From NCBI GenBank assembly GCA_024684055.1, contig JAIKXN010000091.1:1-43859 (forward strand): a DNA stretch of 43,859 nucleotides. The letters are read 5' to 3'. Shown piece by piece: positions 17,362 to 26,106 of this stretch. Position numbers and translations under genes: made by a program. The stretch comes from Lachnospiraceae bacterium. GTDB taxonomy: Bacteria > Bacillota > Clostridia > Lachnospirales > Lachnospiraceae. The notes under the pieces were generated by a model. The model was not told the origin of the DNA, made no database searches, and was given only the letters and a program-made list of their open reading frames with translations. Positions within the stretch are counted from its first letter, which is position 1; each line of letters opens with the position of its first letter.

Positions 17362-19783
17362 AATAATCTTTGCCCTTTAAGTCTGTAATATCGAAATCAA
17401 GCTGATCGTCCTTCAGGTCGTAATCGTACGTAAGTTCTTTTGGAACATGCGCTTTGGGTGAAGGAACGGGATTTTTGATCATAGGAGTTGCCTTCAAGGC
17501 AGGATCGCCTGTAATAAGCGAAATGTCTTCGGTTTTGTCATTTCTGCGAGAGAGCATCTCTTCCTCTTCCTTTGACTTAATAACATGCGCAGTTCTGTAA
17601 TCCCTCCTTGAAGGAAGAACTTTATCTCTTTTCTGTAAATCGCTTGTAAGGATATTGTTCTCATCAAGAAGATCGGAATCAATGATCTCGTTGTCGTCCT
17701 TGTCCCTGATCGATTCATGAGATTTTGAGGATTCCGCGGATATCGCATTCTTTTCCTCTTTGTTCTCCGAATCTTCTTTGAACGAACTGCCTGTATTCTT
17801 AAATATTTCATCATAAACAGGATTCGAAACCATATTGACCGGATTCTGATTCTGCACGGAGCCGGTATCAGAATTATCAGCCACATTTATCTGAGATTCG
17901 CTGTTTATGCTTTCTGTATTTGCGTTTCGGGAAATATCCGTGTTTCCGGCATTTTGTTCAATGCTCGAAACATTATCGGTAACTGCGTAACCTGAAGCAT
18001 TTTCGGTCTTATCGGAAACAGTAACATTTTCTTCGATTCCCGAAGATTTAACTTCGTTTGTGTTATCCGAAGCCGAAGTGTCCTTAACCGATCCTCCGGA
18101 AATTTCATTGGCGATTTCCGCTTTAGTTTCTTTACCGTTTTCACCTGAAGCAAATTTAACTTCATCATTGGAAACTTTTGTTTCTTCAGCTTTGGTTTCT
18201 TCTTTATTTTCTCCCTCGGAAGCTTTCTTGCCGGCAAGTGCAGCGGATGAAGAGTTTACGCCGATAGGTATGATGGCTCTCTGTCTTCTTCCGAATACTC
18301 CGCTCTCTTCGCTTCTTTCGTTTGAATTATCGTTTTCTTTATTCTTGTAAGCGTCTGGAATAACGGGCGGCTGTGAAACAACCTTGGTCGTTTCGGGTTT
18401 GACTTCCTCCTTGGGAGGATTTCCGCCGTATTCGCTTTCATTGAGATTGAGAATTCCTTTGCCTTTTGCAAGATCTCTTTCGTATTCTCTTCTTCTCTTT
18501 TCTGCTTCACGTTTCTGTTTTTCTTTTTCACGCTCGTAAATCTGTTCATCGGTAAGGATGAATGAAGGAATTTCAAGCAGACCGATAACCGCAATGATAA
18601 TATATGCAAAATTTACCGCATAAGAATAATCCGCCGTATTGAAATTCACAAAAGTAAATACCGCCGCAAAATCAACGATAAGCACATATATAAGTCCTTT
18701 GTCATAATCGTTTCTGATAAACGAGAAAACGGCAATCGCAGCAAGTATAAATATGATAAGACCTTCAAGTCTGCCTGCCATGGGAGGTACATAACTTAAT
18801 GACAATCCGTCGGGAATGAATGAATAGATATAATTCATTGCATTATCGCTTCCGTTCACTCCGTTGTTGGGTATCGCATTAAGGAAGATAAAACCGGACA
18901 CAAGGAAAGAACCCGTAAATATAAGGCTCTGAACGAATCTGTTCTGGAACTTAAGCCATGCTTCGGTATTATAAATCATAAGCAAATATGAAACGGTAAT
19001 GACAAGAAGCACAACACCGATAATATCCAAAGACGCAATAAATCCTGCCAGAACACCGAGTCCGACAATGAAAAGTATCTGGTATAATTCGTTAAACTTC
19101 TTGTTTTTGTTAAGCTCGCATATGCGGATCATCGCATAAAAGTATCCGGAAAACAAAAACGTAAGGAAAATATCGGGGCTTATGCTGTAAACGGCATGAA
19201 TGCAGTAAGGTGCAAGCGTAAGTGCCGCAATTGTGCAGATTGCATAACGCATTCTGAACATTCTTTTTACTGTATAGTAAGCGAATATTCCGACACCTAT
19301 CTCAAGGATTCCGTTAAAAACATATATTGCATAAGGTGAAGGAACAATATTATAAATCCCTTTGCAGATCGATGCATACAAAAATGTCAGCATCGTTGAA
19401 TCGGGAAGTTTGTCTGTCAAAGAAACAGCATATTTATAAACTTCGCTTGTAATCTCAATTTCAAAATAGGAAGTTACAAAAAGTATTCTTACAAATACGG
19501 CCAGAATACTGACAATAACGATCCCGAGTGTTTCAACAAGTCGGGAAACAACGGGAATTTTCCTTTTGGTAAACTTCTCCGGTATCATTGGGAAAAGGAT
19601 TTTGTATAAAAGCACTATAAGCGGGGCGCATATGAAAACTAAGGCATATCTTATAAGCATGAAAACGATCGCACTTCCGCTGCCGCTTGACAGACTGATT
19701 GAGTGCAATGCTATCCCGCAGAAAAACACAAGCGCAAATAACACATATAATATATAATGATATATGTTTTTTTTCGTAACCAT
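17351..19783 (-). CDS. Polytopic membrane protein (GT-C-like) with ~400-residue disordered tail
   Basis: I do not recognise a specific family. Residues 1-410 contain about 11-12 hydrophobic helices, with a layout like GT-C (PMT/ArnT-type) glycosyltransferases. An acidic external-loop candidate lies in YFEIEITSEVYKYA (about 106-119). Residues 412-810 are a charged, Ser/Asn/Glu/Lys-rich, presumably disordered cytoplasmic tail that begins with a basic helix (EREKEKQKREAEKRRREYER). The ATG at 19783 is preferred over an upstream TTG because GGAAGG lies nine bases before it. The gene follows a GtrB-like glycosyltransferase and overlaps ftsK by 11 bp. The neighbour makes a polyprenyl-linked sugar in known systems, so this protein could be the transferase using it. 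That is inference; no catalytic motif is certain. Confidence 0.65.
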   Translation of the reverse strand: MVTKKNIYHYILYVLFALVFFCGIALHSISLSSGSGSAIVFMLIRYALVFICAPLIVLLYKILFPMIPEKFTKRKIPVVSRLVETLGIVIVSILAVFVRILFVTSYFEIEITSEVYKYAVSLTDKLPDSTMLTFLYASICKGIYNIVPSPYAIYVFNGILEIGVGIFAYYTVKRMFRMRYAICTIAALTLAPYCIHAVYSISPDIFLTFLFSGYFYAMIRICELNKNKKFNELYQILFIVGLGVLAGFIASLDIIGVVLLVITVSYLLMIYNTEAWLKFQNRFVQSLIFTGSFLVSGFIFLNAIPNNGVNGSDNAMNYIYSFIPDGLSLSYVPPMAGRLEGLIIFILAAIAVFSFIRNDYDKGLIYVLIVDFAAVFTFVNFNTADYSYAVNFAYIIIAVIGLLEIPSFILTDEQIYEREKEKQKREAEKRRREYERDLAKGKGILNLNESEYGGNPPKEEVKPETTKVVSQPPVIPDAYKNKENDNSNERSEESGVFGRRQRAIIPIGVNSSSAALAGKKASEGENKEETKAEETKVSNDEVKFASGENGKETKAEIANEISGGSVKDTSASDNTNEVKSSGIEENVTVSDKTENASGYAVTDNVSSIEQNAGNTDISRNANTESINSESQINVADNSDTGSVQNQNPVNMVSNPVYDEIFKNTGSSFKEDSENKEEKNAISAESSKSHESIRDKDDNEIIDSDLLDENNILTSDLQKRDKVLPSRRDYRTAHVIKSKEEEEMLSRRNDKTEDISLITGDPALKATPMIKNPVPSPKAHVPKELTYDYDLKDDQLDFDITDLKGKDYYDI

Positions 19784-19865
19784 CAGGCACAACCTTCCAA
19801 TGTCTAAACGCTAATCACTACCTACCTGTAATTCGATAATACCATTCCCTTTGATAATTCCCTTT

Positions 19866-20810
19866 TTATTCCTCTGTATATTTTTCGATATTGTATCTCG
19901 GCCTTCTCTTTACTTCCATGTAGATCTTTCCGATGTATTCTCCTATAAGACCTATGGAAATAAGCTGAACGCCGCCTAAAAACCAGATACTCACTATAAG
20001 CGATGTCCATCCCGGTTCGGTCAGTTTAAGGAAATAAGGAACTATTGCATAAATAAAAGCAATAAAACTTAAAATAACACTGAATATTCCGAGATAAACG
20101 ATAAACCTTATCGGTTTTACGCTGAAAGACGTAATTCCGTCTATTGCAAGCGCGATCATCTTCTTTAAAGGATATTTGCTTTCGCCTGCAACTCTGACTT
20201 TTCTGTCATAATAAACACATTCCGTTTTATAACCGATCAGAGGAACGATGCCTCTGATGAAAAGATTCTCTTCTCCGTACTGAGAATACTGTTCAAGAGC
20301 TCTTTTTGACATAAGTCTGAAATCGGCATGATTGTAAATAGTTTTGGCACCGCAGAAATTCATTACCCTGTAGAATGTCTGAGCAGTGAAACGTTTGAAA
20401 AACGTATCTGTTTTTCTTTTGTTTCTGACACCGTAAACGATATCGCAACCTTCATGATATTTATCAACCATTTCCTCGAAAACATCGATATCATCCTGAA
20501 GGTCGGCGTCGATAGAAATGGAAATATCACAAATATCCTTCGCAAAAACAAGACCTGCGGTAAGCGCAAACTGGTGGCCCACATTTCCTGCGAGTTTAAG
20601 TCCGCGAACATCTTTATGTTCTTTGCTTTCTTTTTCGATTAAATCCCAGGTATTGTCCTTACTGCCGTCATTAACGTAAAGAGCAAATGAATCGGGTGAT
20701 ATCTTGCCTTTTTCTATAAGTTCATTAAGTTTTCTTCTAAGCTCCGGAAAAGTTATCGGAAGCATTTCTTCCTCGTTGTAGCAAGGAACAACTATAGCCA
20801 AAACATCCAT
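19866..20810 (-). CDS. GtrB/DPM1-like family 2 glycosyltransferase
   Basis: This 314-residue enzyme is of the dolichol-phosphate mannosyltransferase / GtrB class. These transfer a sugar from a nucleotide donor to a polyprenyl phosphate on the inner membrane face. The GT-A domain (1-220) shows IVVPCYNEEEMLP, YVNDGSKDNTWDLI, the metal-binding DADLQDDID and HADFRLMSKRAL, then RVAGESKYPLKKMIALAIDG. Two C-terminal membrane helices follow (about 235-260 and 270-298). Length and topology fit GtrB-like proteins. The next gene downstream is a polytopic GT-C-like protein 82 bp away, which fits a lipid-linked-sugar glycosylation pair. The sugar and acceptor are unknown. Confidence 0.9.
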   Translation of the reverse strand: MDVLAIVVPCYNEEEMLPITFPELRRKLNELIEKGKISPDSFALYVNDGSKDNTWDLIEKESKEHKDVRGLKLAGNVGHQFALTAGLVFAKDICDISISIDADLQDDIDVFEEMVDKYHEGCDIVYGVRNKRKTDTFFKRFTAQTFYRVMNFCGAKTIYNHADFRLMSKRALEQYSQYGEENLFIRGIVPLIGYKTECVYYDRKVRVAGESKYPLKKMIALAIDGITSFSVKPIRFIVYLGIFSVILSFIAFIYAIVPYFLKLTEPGWTSLIVSIWFLGGVQLISIGLIGEYIGKIYMEVKRRPRYNIEKYTEE

Positions 20811-20845
20811 CGGGTATCTCCTAAAAGCGGTAATCAGTTATATAC

Positions 20846-20880
20846 ATATACTCCCGAACCTTACGGAACCGGGAGTATAT
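20846..20880 (-). terminator. Hairpin between metY and the glycosyltransferase gene
   Basis: An 11-bp perfect inverted repeat (ATATACTCCCG with its complement, 20846-20856 and 20870-20880) encloses a 13-base loop, starting 18 bp after the metY stop. It is stable, but the downstream U-run is weak on both strands, so it may be a partial terminator or an mRNA-end stabiliser. Confidence 0.55.
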
Positions 20881-20898
20881 CAAAATCCGCGGGATTAA

Positions 20899-22179
20899 TT
20901 AAATATTTTTAAAAGCCTGTTCAAGATCTTCAATGATATCATTTACGTTTTCGATACCTACCGAAAATCTGATAAGATCGGGCTTAACGCCTGCTTCGAG
21001 AAGCTGCTCATCCGTCATCTGTCTGTGTGTATGACTTGCAGGATGAAGAACACAGGAACGTGTGTCTGCAACATGTGTGACAATAGCGACAAACTTCAGA
21101 GAATCCATAAATTTGATGCTGTTTTCTCTTCCGCCCTTAATACCGAACGTAAGAACTCCGCATGTACCGTTGGGCATATACTTTTTTGCTCTTTCGTAGT
21201 AAGGATCGCCTTCAAGACCGGGGTAATTTACCCATGCCACTTTATCGTTTTCTTTAAGCCACTTTGCAACAGTAAGAGCATTTTCGCAGTGTCTTTGCAT
21301 GCGAAGATGAAGAGTCTCGAGGCCGAGGTTTACATAAAATGCATTCTGAGGAGACTGGATAGAACCGAGATCTCTCATAAGTGTTGTTGTTGCTTTAACT
21401 ATATAAGCACTCTTTCCGAATCTTTCGGTATAAGTAACTCCGTGATATGATTCATCGGGATAACAGAGGCCGGGGAATTTGTCAGGATACTTTGTCCAGT
21501 CAAAATTACCCGAATCAACGATACATCCGCCTACAGATACCGCATGACCGTCCATGTATTTGGTCGTTGAATGAGTAACGATATCTACACCGTACTCAAA
21601 AGGACGGCAGTTAACGGGTGTCGGGAATGTATTGTCAACGATAAAAGGCACGCCTGCTTTATGAGCACATGTTGCAAATTTTTCAAAATCAAGCACAACA
21701 AGTGACGGATTGGAAATGGATTCCGCAAGCACGCACTTTGTGTTGGGCTTAAATTCTTTCATAAGATCCTCGGCACTGATCTCGGGATCCACAACAGTTG
21801 TTTCGATTCCCATCTGTGAGATTGTTGTTGTAAGAAGATTGAATGTACCGCCGTATAATGCGGAACTTATAATGATATGATCTCCTGCCGTTGCAATATT
21901 GAATACCGAAAAGAAATTGGCCGCCTGTCCGGATGAGGTAAGCATTGCAGCCACTCCTCCTTCCATATCACAGATCTTTGCAGCCACAAAATCATTTGTG
22001 GGATTCTGAAGTCTTGTATAGAAATATCCGCTTTCTTCAAGATCGAATAAAGCGCCCATCTGCTCCGATGTGTCATACTTGAAAGTTGTAGACTGATAGA
22101 TGGGTAAAATTCTGGCTTCCCCTTTGCTGGGTTTCCAGCCCGACTGTATACATTTTGTTTCAATTCTGTAATCGCTCAT
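20899..22179 (-). CDS. metY: O-acetylhomoserine aminocarboxypropyltransferase (O-acetylhomoserine sulfhydrylase)
   Basis: This PLP enzyme of the Cys/Met-metabolism class makes homocysteine from O-acetylhomoserine and sulfide. The PLP lysine is in THSTTKYMDGH (Lys207). Other family pieces are YTRLQNPTNDF, TSSGQAANFFSVFNIATAGD, FIVDNTFPTP and the C-terminal ADTRSCVLHPASHTHRQM, which is characteristic of MetY rather than of cystathionine gamma-synthase. The 426-residue length also fits MetY (MetB is about 380). GGAAGG lies about eight bases before the ATG. It follows yebC by only 23 bp, so it is probably expressed from the yebC promoter; no SAM riboswitch fits in that space. Confidence 0.93.
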   Translation of the reverse strand: MSDYRIETKCIQSGWKPSKGEARILPIYQSTTFKYDTSEQMGALFDLEESGYFYTRLQNPTNDFVAAKICDMEGGVAAMLTSSGQAANFFSVFNIATAGDHIIISSALYGGTFNLLTTTISQMGIETTVVDPEISAEDLMKEFKPNTKCVLAESISNPSLVVLDFEKFATCAHKAGVPFIVDNTFPTPVNCRPFEYGVDIVTHSTTKYMDGHAVSVGGCIVDSGNFDWTKYPDKFPGLCYPDESYHGVTYTERFGKSAYIVKATTTLMRDLGSIQSPQNAFYVNLGLETLHLRMQRHCENALTVAKWLKENDKVAWVNYPGLEGDPYYERAKKYMPNGTCGVLTFGIKGGRENSIKFMDSLKFVAIVTHVADTRSCVLHPASHTHRQMTDEQLLEAGVKPDLIRFSVGIENVNDIIEDLEQAFKNI

Positions 22180-22202
22180 TTTGTTATCCTTCCAGGTTTA
22201 TA

Positions 22203-22934
22203 TTATTCTTCGTCCCAGTTTGTATATACGCTTTGAACGTCATCATCTTCATCGAGAAGATCGAGTGTTCTCTGAAGATTCTTTACAGCTGTTTCATCAT
22301 CAAGTTTCACATAATTCTGAGGAAGCATTGTTACTTCGGCCTGAGCCATGGGAATCTTGTTGTCTTCAAGCGCCTTAACAACTTCAGGAAGAGAATCGGG
22401 AGCAGTAATAATTTCAAAGCTGTCATCTTCTTCGCTGAAATCTTCTGCGCCTGCATCGAGAGCAAGCATCATAAGGTCATCGGATCCCATATCGCACTCT
22501 TCTTTGTCGATAATGATCTGACCTTTTTCATCGAACATATACGAAACGCAGCCCTGTGTTCCGATATTGCCCTGTCCTTTTGTAAAAGCCGAACGAACAT
22601 TGCTGGCTGTTCTGTTCTTGTTGTCAGTCAGGCATTTTACGATAATAGCGATACCGTTGGGGCCGTAGCCTTCATAAGTACACTGTTCGTAAACTACGTT
22701 AGCGCCTTCGCCGGCTGCCTTTTTGATACCTCTGTCGATGGTATCGTTGGGCATGTTGTTTGATTTGGCCTTGGCTATAACTGCAGCAAGTTTAAAGTTA
22801 TTCGCGGGATCGGGACCGCCTTCTTTAACGGCTACTGCGATTTCTCTGCCGATGATTGTAAATATTTTTCCTTTTGCCGCATCATTCTTTTCTTTCTTGT
22901 GTTTGATGTTTGCAAATTTTGAATGTCCAGACAT
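22203..22934 (-). CDS. yebC: YebC/PmpR family protein
   Basis: This 243-residue protein belongs to the conserved YebC family. Members have been described as DNA-binding regulators, and more recently as factors that relieve ribosome stalling at proline-rich stretches. The signature N-terminus MSGHSKFANIKHKKEKNDAAKGKIF is present in shortened citation as MSGHSKFANIKHKKEKND. EGYGPNGIAIIVKCLTDNKN and GCVSYMFDEKGQI are also typical. An AGGAGG lies five bases before the ATG, and a near-consensus promoter is found just upstream. metY follows by 23 bp. Confidence 0.96.
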   Translation of the reverse strand: MSGHSKFANIKHKKEKNDAAKGKIFTIIGREIAVAVKEGGPDPANNFKLAAVIAKAKSNNMPNDTIDRGIKKAAGEGANVVYEQCTYEGYGPNGIAIIVKCLTDNKNRTASNVRSAFTKGQGNIGTQGCVSYMFDEKGQIIIDKEECDMGSDDLMMLALDAGAEDFSEEDDSFEIITAPDSLPEVVKALEDNKIPMAQAEVTMLPQNYVKLDDETAVKNLQRTLDLLDEDDDVQSVYTNWDEE

Positions 22935-22966
22935 AATATCCTCCTGTTACGTAAAATCAACAATGT

Positions 22967-22995
22967 ATTATAACATTTTTATCGTCTGTTTTCAA
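22967..22995 (-). promoter_or_regulatory. Sigma-A promoter of yebC-metY
   Basis: Minus-strand -35 TTGAAA (22990-22995), a 17-bp spacer and a perfect -10 TATAAT (22967-22972). Transcription would start about 25 bp before the yebC ATG, leaving a short leader that contains the AGGAGG site. Confidence 0.85.
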
Positions 22996-23056
22996 CAATG
23001 GCATTGACAGGAAATTCAAGAAAAGATAGATAAAAAATTAACAAAATCACAAACGT

Positions 23057-23111
23057 AAAAAAGCTCTGCGACAGTTTCGCAAAATACGAAAAACTTATCG
23101 GAAAGCTTTTT
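23057..23111 (-). terminator. Rho-independent terminator after the CorC-like gene
   Basis: On the minus strand, a TGCGA/TCGCA stem (23067-23081 on the plus map) is followed by GAGC and six U residues. An outer AAAAAGCT/AGCTTTTT pairing (23058-23065 with 23104-23111) extends it. It ends the rex-nnrD-CorC transcript before the yebC promoter. Confidence 0.75.
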
Positions 23112-23120
23112 ATGAATTCA

Positions 23121-24521
23121 TTATTCGTTATTTTCGTCGGATTCGGTATGTTTTTCGGGAACTTTGGCAACATATACCGTTTTGATGATATGATTTTCCA
23201 CCTGAAGAATCTTGAAAGTATAACCTTTATATTCAAATTCGGTCTCATCTCCGGGTTCCGGAATATAGCCGATTTTATTTAAGATAAAACCGTTGAGAGT
23301 CTCGATATCCCTGTCCTCGACATCCATTTCGATGCCAAGAAGCTCGGCGAGTTCTTCAAGCGGTGTCAGACCGTCCATCTCATAACTCTTCTCGCCCTTC
23401 ATGGATACAAATGTCTCTTCCTTGTCGTATTCATCCATGATATTTCCGACGATTTCTTCGAGAATGTCTTCCATGGCCACAAGTCCGCTGGTCTGGCCGT
23501 ATTCGTCAATGACAATGACCATCTGAAGTTTGTCATCCTTCATTTTCTTGAAAAGGTCGTCAATCTTTCTTGTTTCGGAAACAAATCTCGCTTCTCTTAA
23601 AAGCTTCGGATATCTTCTTATGATGCCGTTTCTTGTTTTGTTTGCTTCCTGATAGCGAAGCGCATCCTTAAGGTGAAGGATACCGATTATATGGTCAAGG
23701 TTGTCAATATATACGGGATATCTGCTGTTGCTTCCCGCAAGCATGATCTTGATCGCATCGGAAAGTGTCGTATCGGCGTTTATGCCTACGATGCTGTTTC
23801 TGTTTGTCATGATATCCTTGGCTTCTTTGTCGTTGAGTTCGAAAATATTATTTATCATGGTGACTTCATCATCTTCGATAAGTCCCTGATCGTTTGATTC
23901 CTGAACCATTGAAAGAATATCGTCTTCCGTAACCTCTTCGTCCTGATTATATTTATTCTTGCCGATGATGTTAAAAAATCCCGTAAGAAGAAGATCCGCA
24001 AGATCTGAAACCGGAGCCATCACAAGCGAAAGTTTCAGTGAAAAAAGCGTAAATGCAGCTTTCGTATATTCAGTCGAATGTCTGACGATTCTTCTCGGTA
24101 AAAGAAAAAAGAAAAGGAAATTGACGTATAAAAAAACAAGAAACAAAACAGCCGACAAAGCAATGAAAGCCAGTTTAAAATAAAAGCCCAAAAGACCGGT
24201 TTTACTTAAAATAAAATCATTTATGATGCCTACAAAATAAGAAAGCGGTACAAACAAAAGAATATATGTGGCTATCAGAGCCGCATGGAAGCGGTTTTCA
24301 AATCTGGATTTCTTTTCAAGAAAATTGTTAAGAGTCTGAATATTGGCAATTGAGAGTTTATCGCTGATAAGTTCAAGATCGTTTTCATTGAAATCTTCGA
24401 CAACATAAAGACTGACTGAAAGCAGAATTTCAGCCAGTACAAGAATTATTAAAAGAATATAAATATACCATCCGCTCTCGATGTCCGTAACAAACGAGAG
24501 CAACAGATTATTTTCTAGCAT
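23121..24521 (-). CDS. CorC/HlyC-like membrane protein with CBS pair, diverged DUF21 domain
   Basis: This 466-residue protein has the domain order of the CNNM/CorC (hemolysin) family: an N-terminal membrane domain (helices about 18-40, 82-105 and 113-145), a CBS pair (about 235-360, with IMTNRNSIVGI, NSRYPVYIDNLDHIIGILHLKDAL and MVIVIDEYGQTSGLVAMED) and a C-terminal CorC_HlyC domain (about 375-455). The membrane domain is unusual. The conserved Ser/Glu motif at the end of the first helix and the Asn-rich helix 2 motif of typical DUF21 proteins are not recognisable. Ion transport as in CorC is therefore uncertain. The start overlaps nnrD by 14 bp, with AGAGG inside the nnrD end as ribosome binding site. 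Confidence 0.85.
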   Translation of the reverse strand: MLENNLLLSFVTDIESGWYIYILLIILVLAEILLSVSLYVVEDFNENDLELISDKLSIANIQTLNNFLEKKSRFENRFHAALIATYILLFVPLSYFVGIINDFILSKTGLLGFYFKLAFIALSAVLFLVFLYVNFLFFFLLPRRIVRHSTEYTKAAFTLFSLKLSLVMAPVSDLADLLLTGFFNIIGKNKYNQDEEVTEDDILSMVQESNDQGLIEDDEVTMINNIFELNDKEAKDIMTNRNSIVGINADTTLSDAIKIMLAGSNSRYPVYIDNLDHIIGILHLKDALRYQEANKTRNGIIRRYPKLLREARFVSETRKIDDLFKKMKDDKLQMVIVIDEYGQTSGLVAMEDILEEIVGNIMDEYDKEETFVSMKGEKSYEMDGLTPLEELAELLGIEMDVEDRDIETLNGFILNKIGYIPEPGDETEFEYKGYTFKILQVENHIIKTVYVAKVPEKHTESDENNE

Positions 24522-25479
24522 TCATAACCTCTAATATTACACAATTATTATATATGCTGTCGTTATGTTTAAGCGTTGCAAAAGCCTTGGGAATACTATC
24601 AAGAATATCCCTTGCCGTGCAGCAGTATGTGGTAAGATCTTTGGCTGCGCATTCTCCTGCTTTTCCGTGAAGATAAACCGCGGTATCAACGCCTTTTAAA
24701 GGATAATCTTCATTGATCAAAAGCGATGCGATCATACCTGTAAGTATATCTCCGGTTCCGGCAGTCGAAAGCGATGAATTGCCGGATTTGTTGACGTAAA
24801 GATCGACACCGTCGCTGACTCTTGTCGATGAGGATTTAAGAACCGCGATTATACCGAAGTTCTTTGCAATCTTAACGGCAAGCTCGTCAAGTTTTTCGGA
24901 AACATCTTCAGTTTTCATCTCGCAGAGTCTTGCAAGTTCAAGAAGATGCGGCGTGATCACAACATTTCTGTTCTTACCGACATTGTATAAGGGATGATTT
25001 TCATCAGGTTTAAATCCCTCATCAAGAATGTTCTTGAATTTGTATCTTACGGAAATGGAATTGAGTGAATCCGCATCCACTACAATATTGCCGTCATAGT
25101 TTTTTAAAACATATTCGGTAATCTTAAGCGTATCTTCTCTTATTCCGAGTCCCGGTCCGATAACAACGGAATCCGTTTTTTTCAAAAGCTTGTCAAGCTT
25201 ATCCTTAAACCAGTTATCCTTCGGATCGAAAGGAACATGCTTTGAATTGTCAAAGTATTCGAATATCGCTTCCGGAATAAGGATCTTAAGCGAATCAATA
25301 TTGCTTTTATCCGTAAAAATATTTACAAGTCCGCAGCCGCTTCTTAAAGCAGCCATAGCCGAAAAAAAGGCACAGCCTGACATGCTCTCGTTACCTGCGA
25401 TAACAAGAACTCTTCCGAACATACCTTTGTTTCCTCTTTCGTTTCTTTTATTCAAATGTGGATTATAATTATTATTCAT
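24508..25479 (-). CDS. nnrD: ADP-dependent NAD(P)H-hydrate dehydratase (stand-alone NnrD domain)
   Basis: NnrD repairs hydrated NADH/NADPH by dehydration. The 323 residues match only the C-terminal, ribokinase-like half of fused NnrE-NnrD proteins. No epimerase domain is attached or adjacent. Visible motifs are GRVLVIAGNESMSGCAFFSA, VVIGPGLGI, VVDADSLN and the anion hole/catalytic stretch STAGTGDILTGMIASLL (Asp244). The usual PHPGE motif reads PHLLE here, a minor departure. It lies 3 bp after the coiled-coil gene and in the rex operon. Metabolite repair of nicotinamide cofactors fits well beside the NADH-sensing Rex. Confidence 0.9.
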   Translation of the reverse strand: MNNNYNPHLNKRNERGNKGMFGRVLVIAGNESMSGCAFFSAMAALRSGCGLVNIFTDKSNIDSLKILIPEAIFEYFDNSKHVPFDPKDNWFKDKLDKLLKKTDSVVIGPGLGIREDTLKITEYVLKNYDGNIVVDADSLNSISVRYKFKNILDEGFKPDENHPLYNVGKNRNVVITPHLLELARLCEMKTEDVSEKLDELAVKIAKNFGIIAVLKSSSTRVSDGVDLYVNKSGNSSLSTAGTGDILTGMIASLLINEDYPLKGVDTAVYLHGKAGECAAKDLTTYCCTARDILDSIPKAFATLKHNDSIYNNCVILEVMNARK

Positions 25480-25482
25480 ACG

Positions 25483-26091
25483 TTAACGAAGCTTGTTTTC
25501 ATCGGGATTGTATTTCATGTCAAATATTTCGATCACATCTGCGCCGAAAATATCGTGCATATATGAATACAAATCCTGAATCCTCTGCTGTTTCTCCTGT
25601 TTTCTTACAACTTTTTTCTTTAATTCGACACGAATCTCGTCTATCCATTCGCTGATCTCATTAATTTCTTCTGTGCCGGTCTTTATATCATCATAGCACA
25701 CTTCCATTGTTGCAATCATCAACTTTTTGTTTACTTCGTTGATTTTTGCAGGAAGATCCAAAGCCTCATCCTGATAGGAATCAAGCTTTTCGTTGCATTC
25801 TTCCACAAGACGTTTGTTTTCTTCGATCTTGGCGGCATTGCCCGAACCCTCATCCATACTGGATTCACGGATTTCTTCCATCAGTTTGCTTTTCAGTTTT
25901 TTAATCTCTTTTGTTTCTGTATTTATTTTGCCCTGTCTTTTAAGTAATTCATTCAGTTCTTTTTCGTAAGACGAAATTTCGGAATTAGTTTCTATCTGAG
26001 TAAAAAGTCTGTGCCATTTATGATCGAGAGTCAAAACCGGAATTTTCTTACCTTCTATCGCTGGTTTATAAACATCATCGCTCCTGGACAT
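25483..26091 (-). CDS. Predicted coiled-coil protein, function unknown
   Basis: This 202-residue hydrophilic protein is not assigned to a family I can name. Residues about 40-190 are strongly helical with heptad-like Lys/Glu/Leu patterns, broken by a loop near 80. The N-terminus (PAIEGKKIPVLTLDHKWHRLF) and the C-terminus (YMHDIFGADVIEIFDMKYNPDENKL) look like short conserved docking segments. There is no signal peptide, membrane helix or enzyme motif. It sits 15 bp after rex and 3 bp before nnrD, so it is co-expressed with redox-related genes. A structural or adaptor role is only a guess. Confidence 0.7.
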   Translation of the reverse strand: MSRSDDVYKPAIEGKKIPVLTLDHKWHRLFTQIETNSEISSYEKELNELLKRQGKINTETKEIKKLKSKLMEEIRESSMDEGSGNAAKIEENKRLVEECNEKLDSYQDEALDLPAKINEVNKKLMIATMEVCYDDIKTGTEEINEISEWIDEIRVELKKKVVRKQEKQQRIQDLYSYMHDIFGADVIEIFDMKYNPDENKLR

Positions 26092-26106
26092 ATCTTCACC
26101 TTCCTT

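Noticed and set aside
22180-22202. SAM or S-box riboswitch before metY
   Set aside because: Only 23 bp separate metY from yebC, with nothing but a ribosome binding site.
22155-22763. 202-codon plus-strand frame opposite yebC
   Set aside because: It is antisense to yebC, His/Phe/Cys-rich and without family motifs.
22979-23248. 89-codon minus-strand frame across the CorC-like terminator
   Set aside because: It overlaps the end of the CorC-like gene, the terminator and the yebC promoter, and has no ribosome binding site or recognisable domain.
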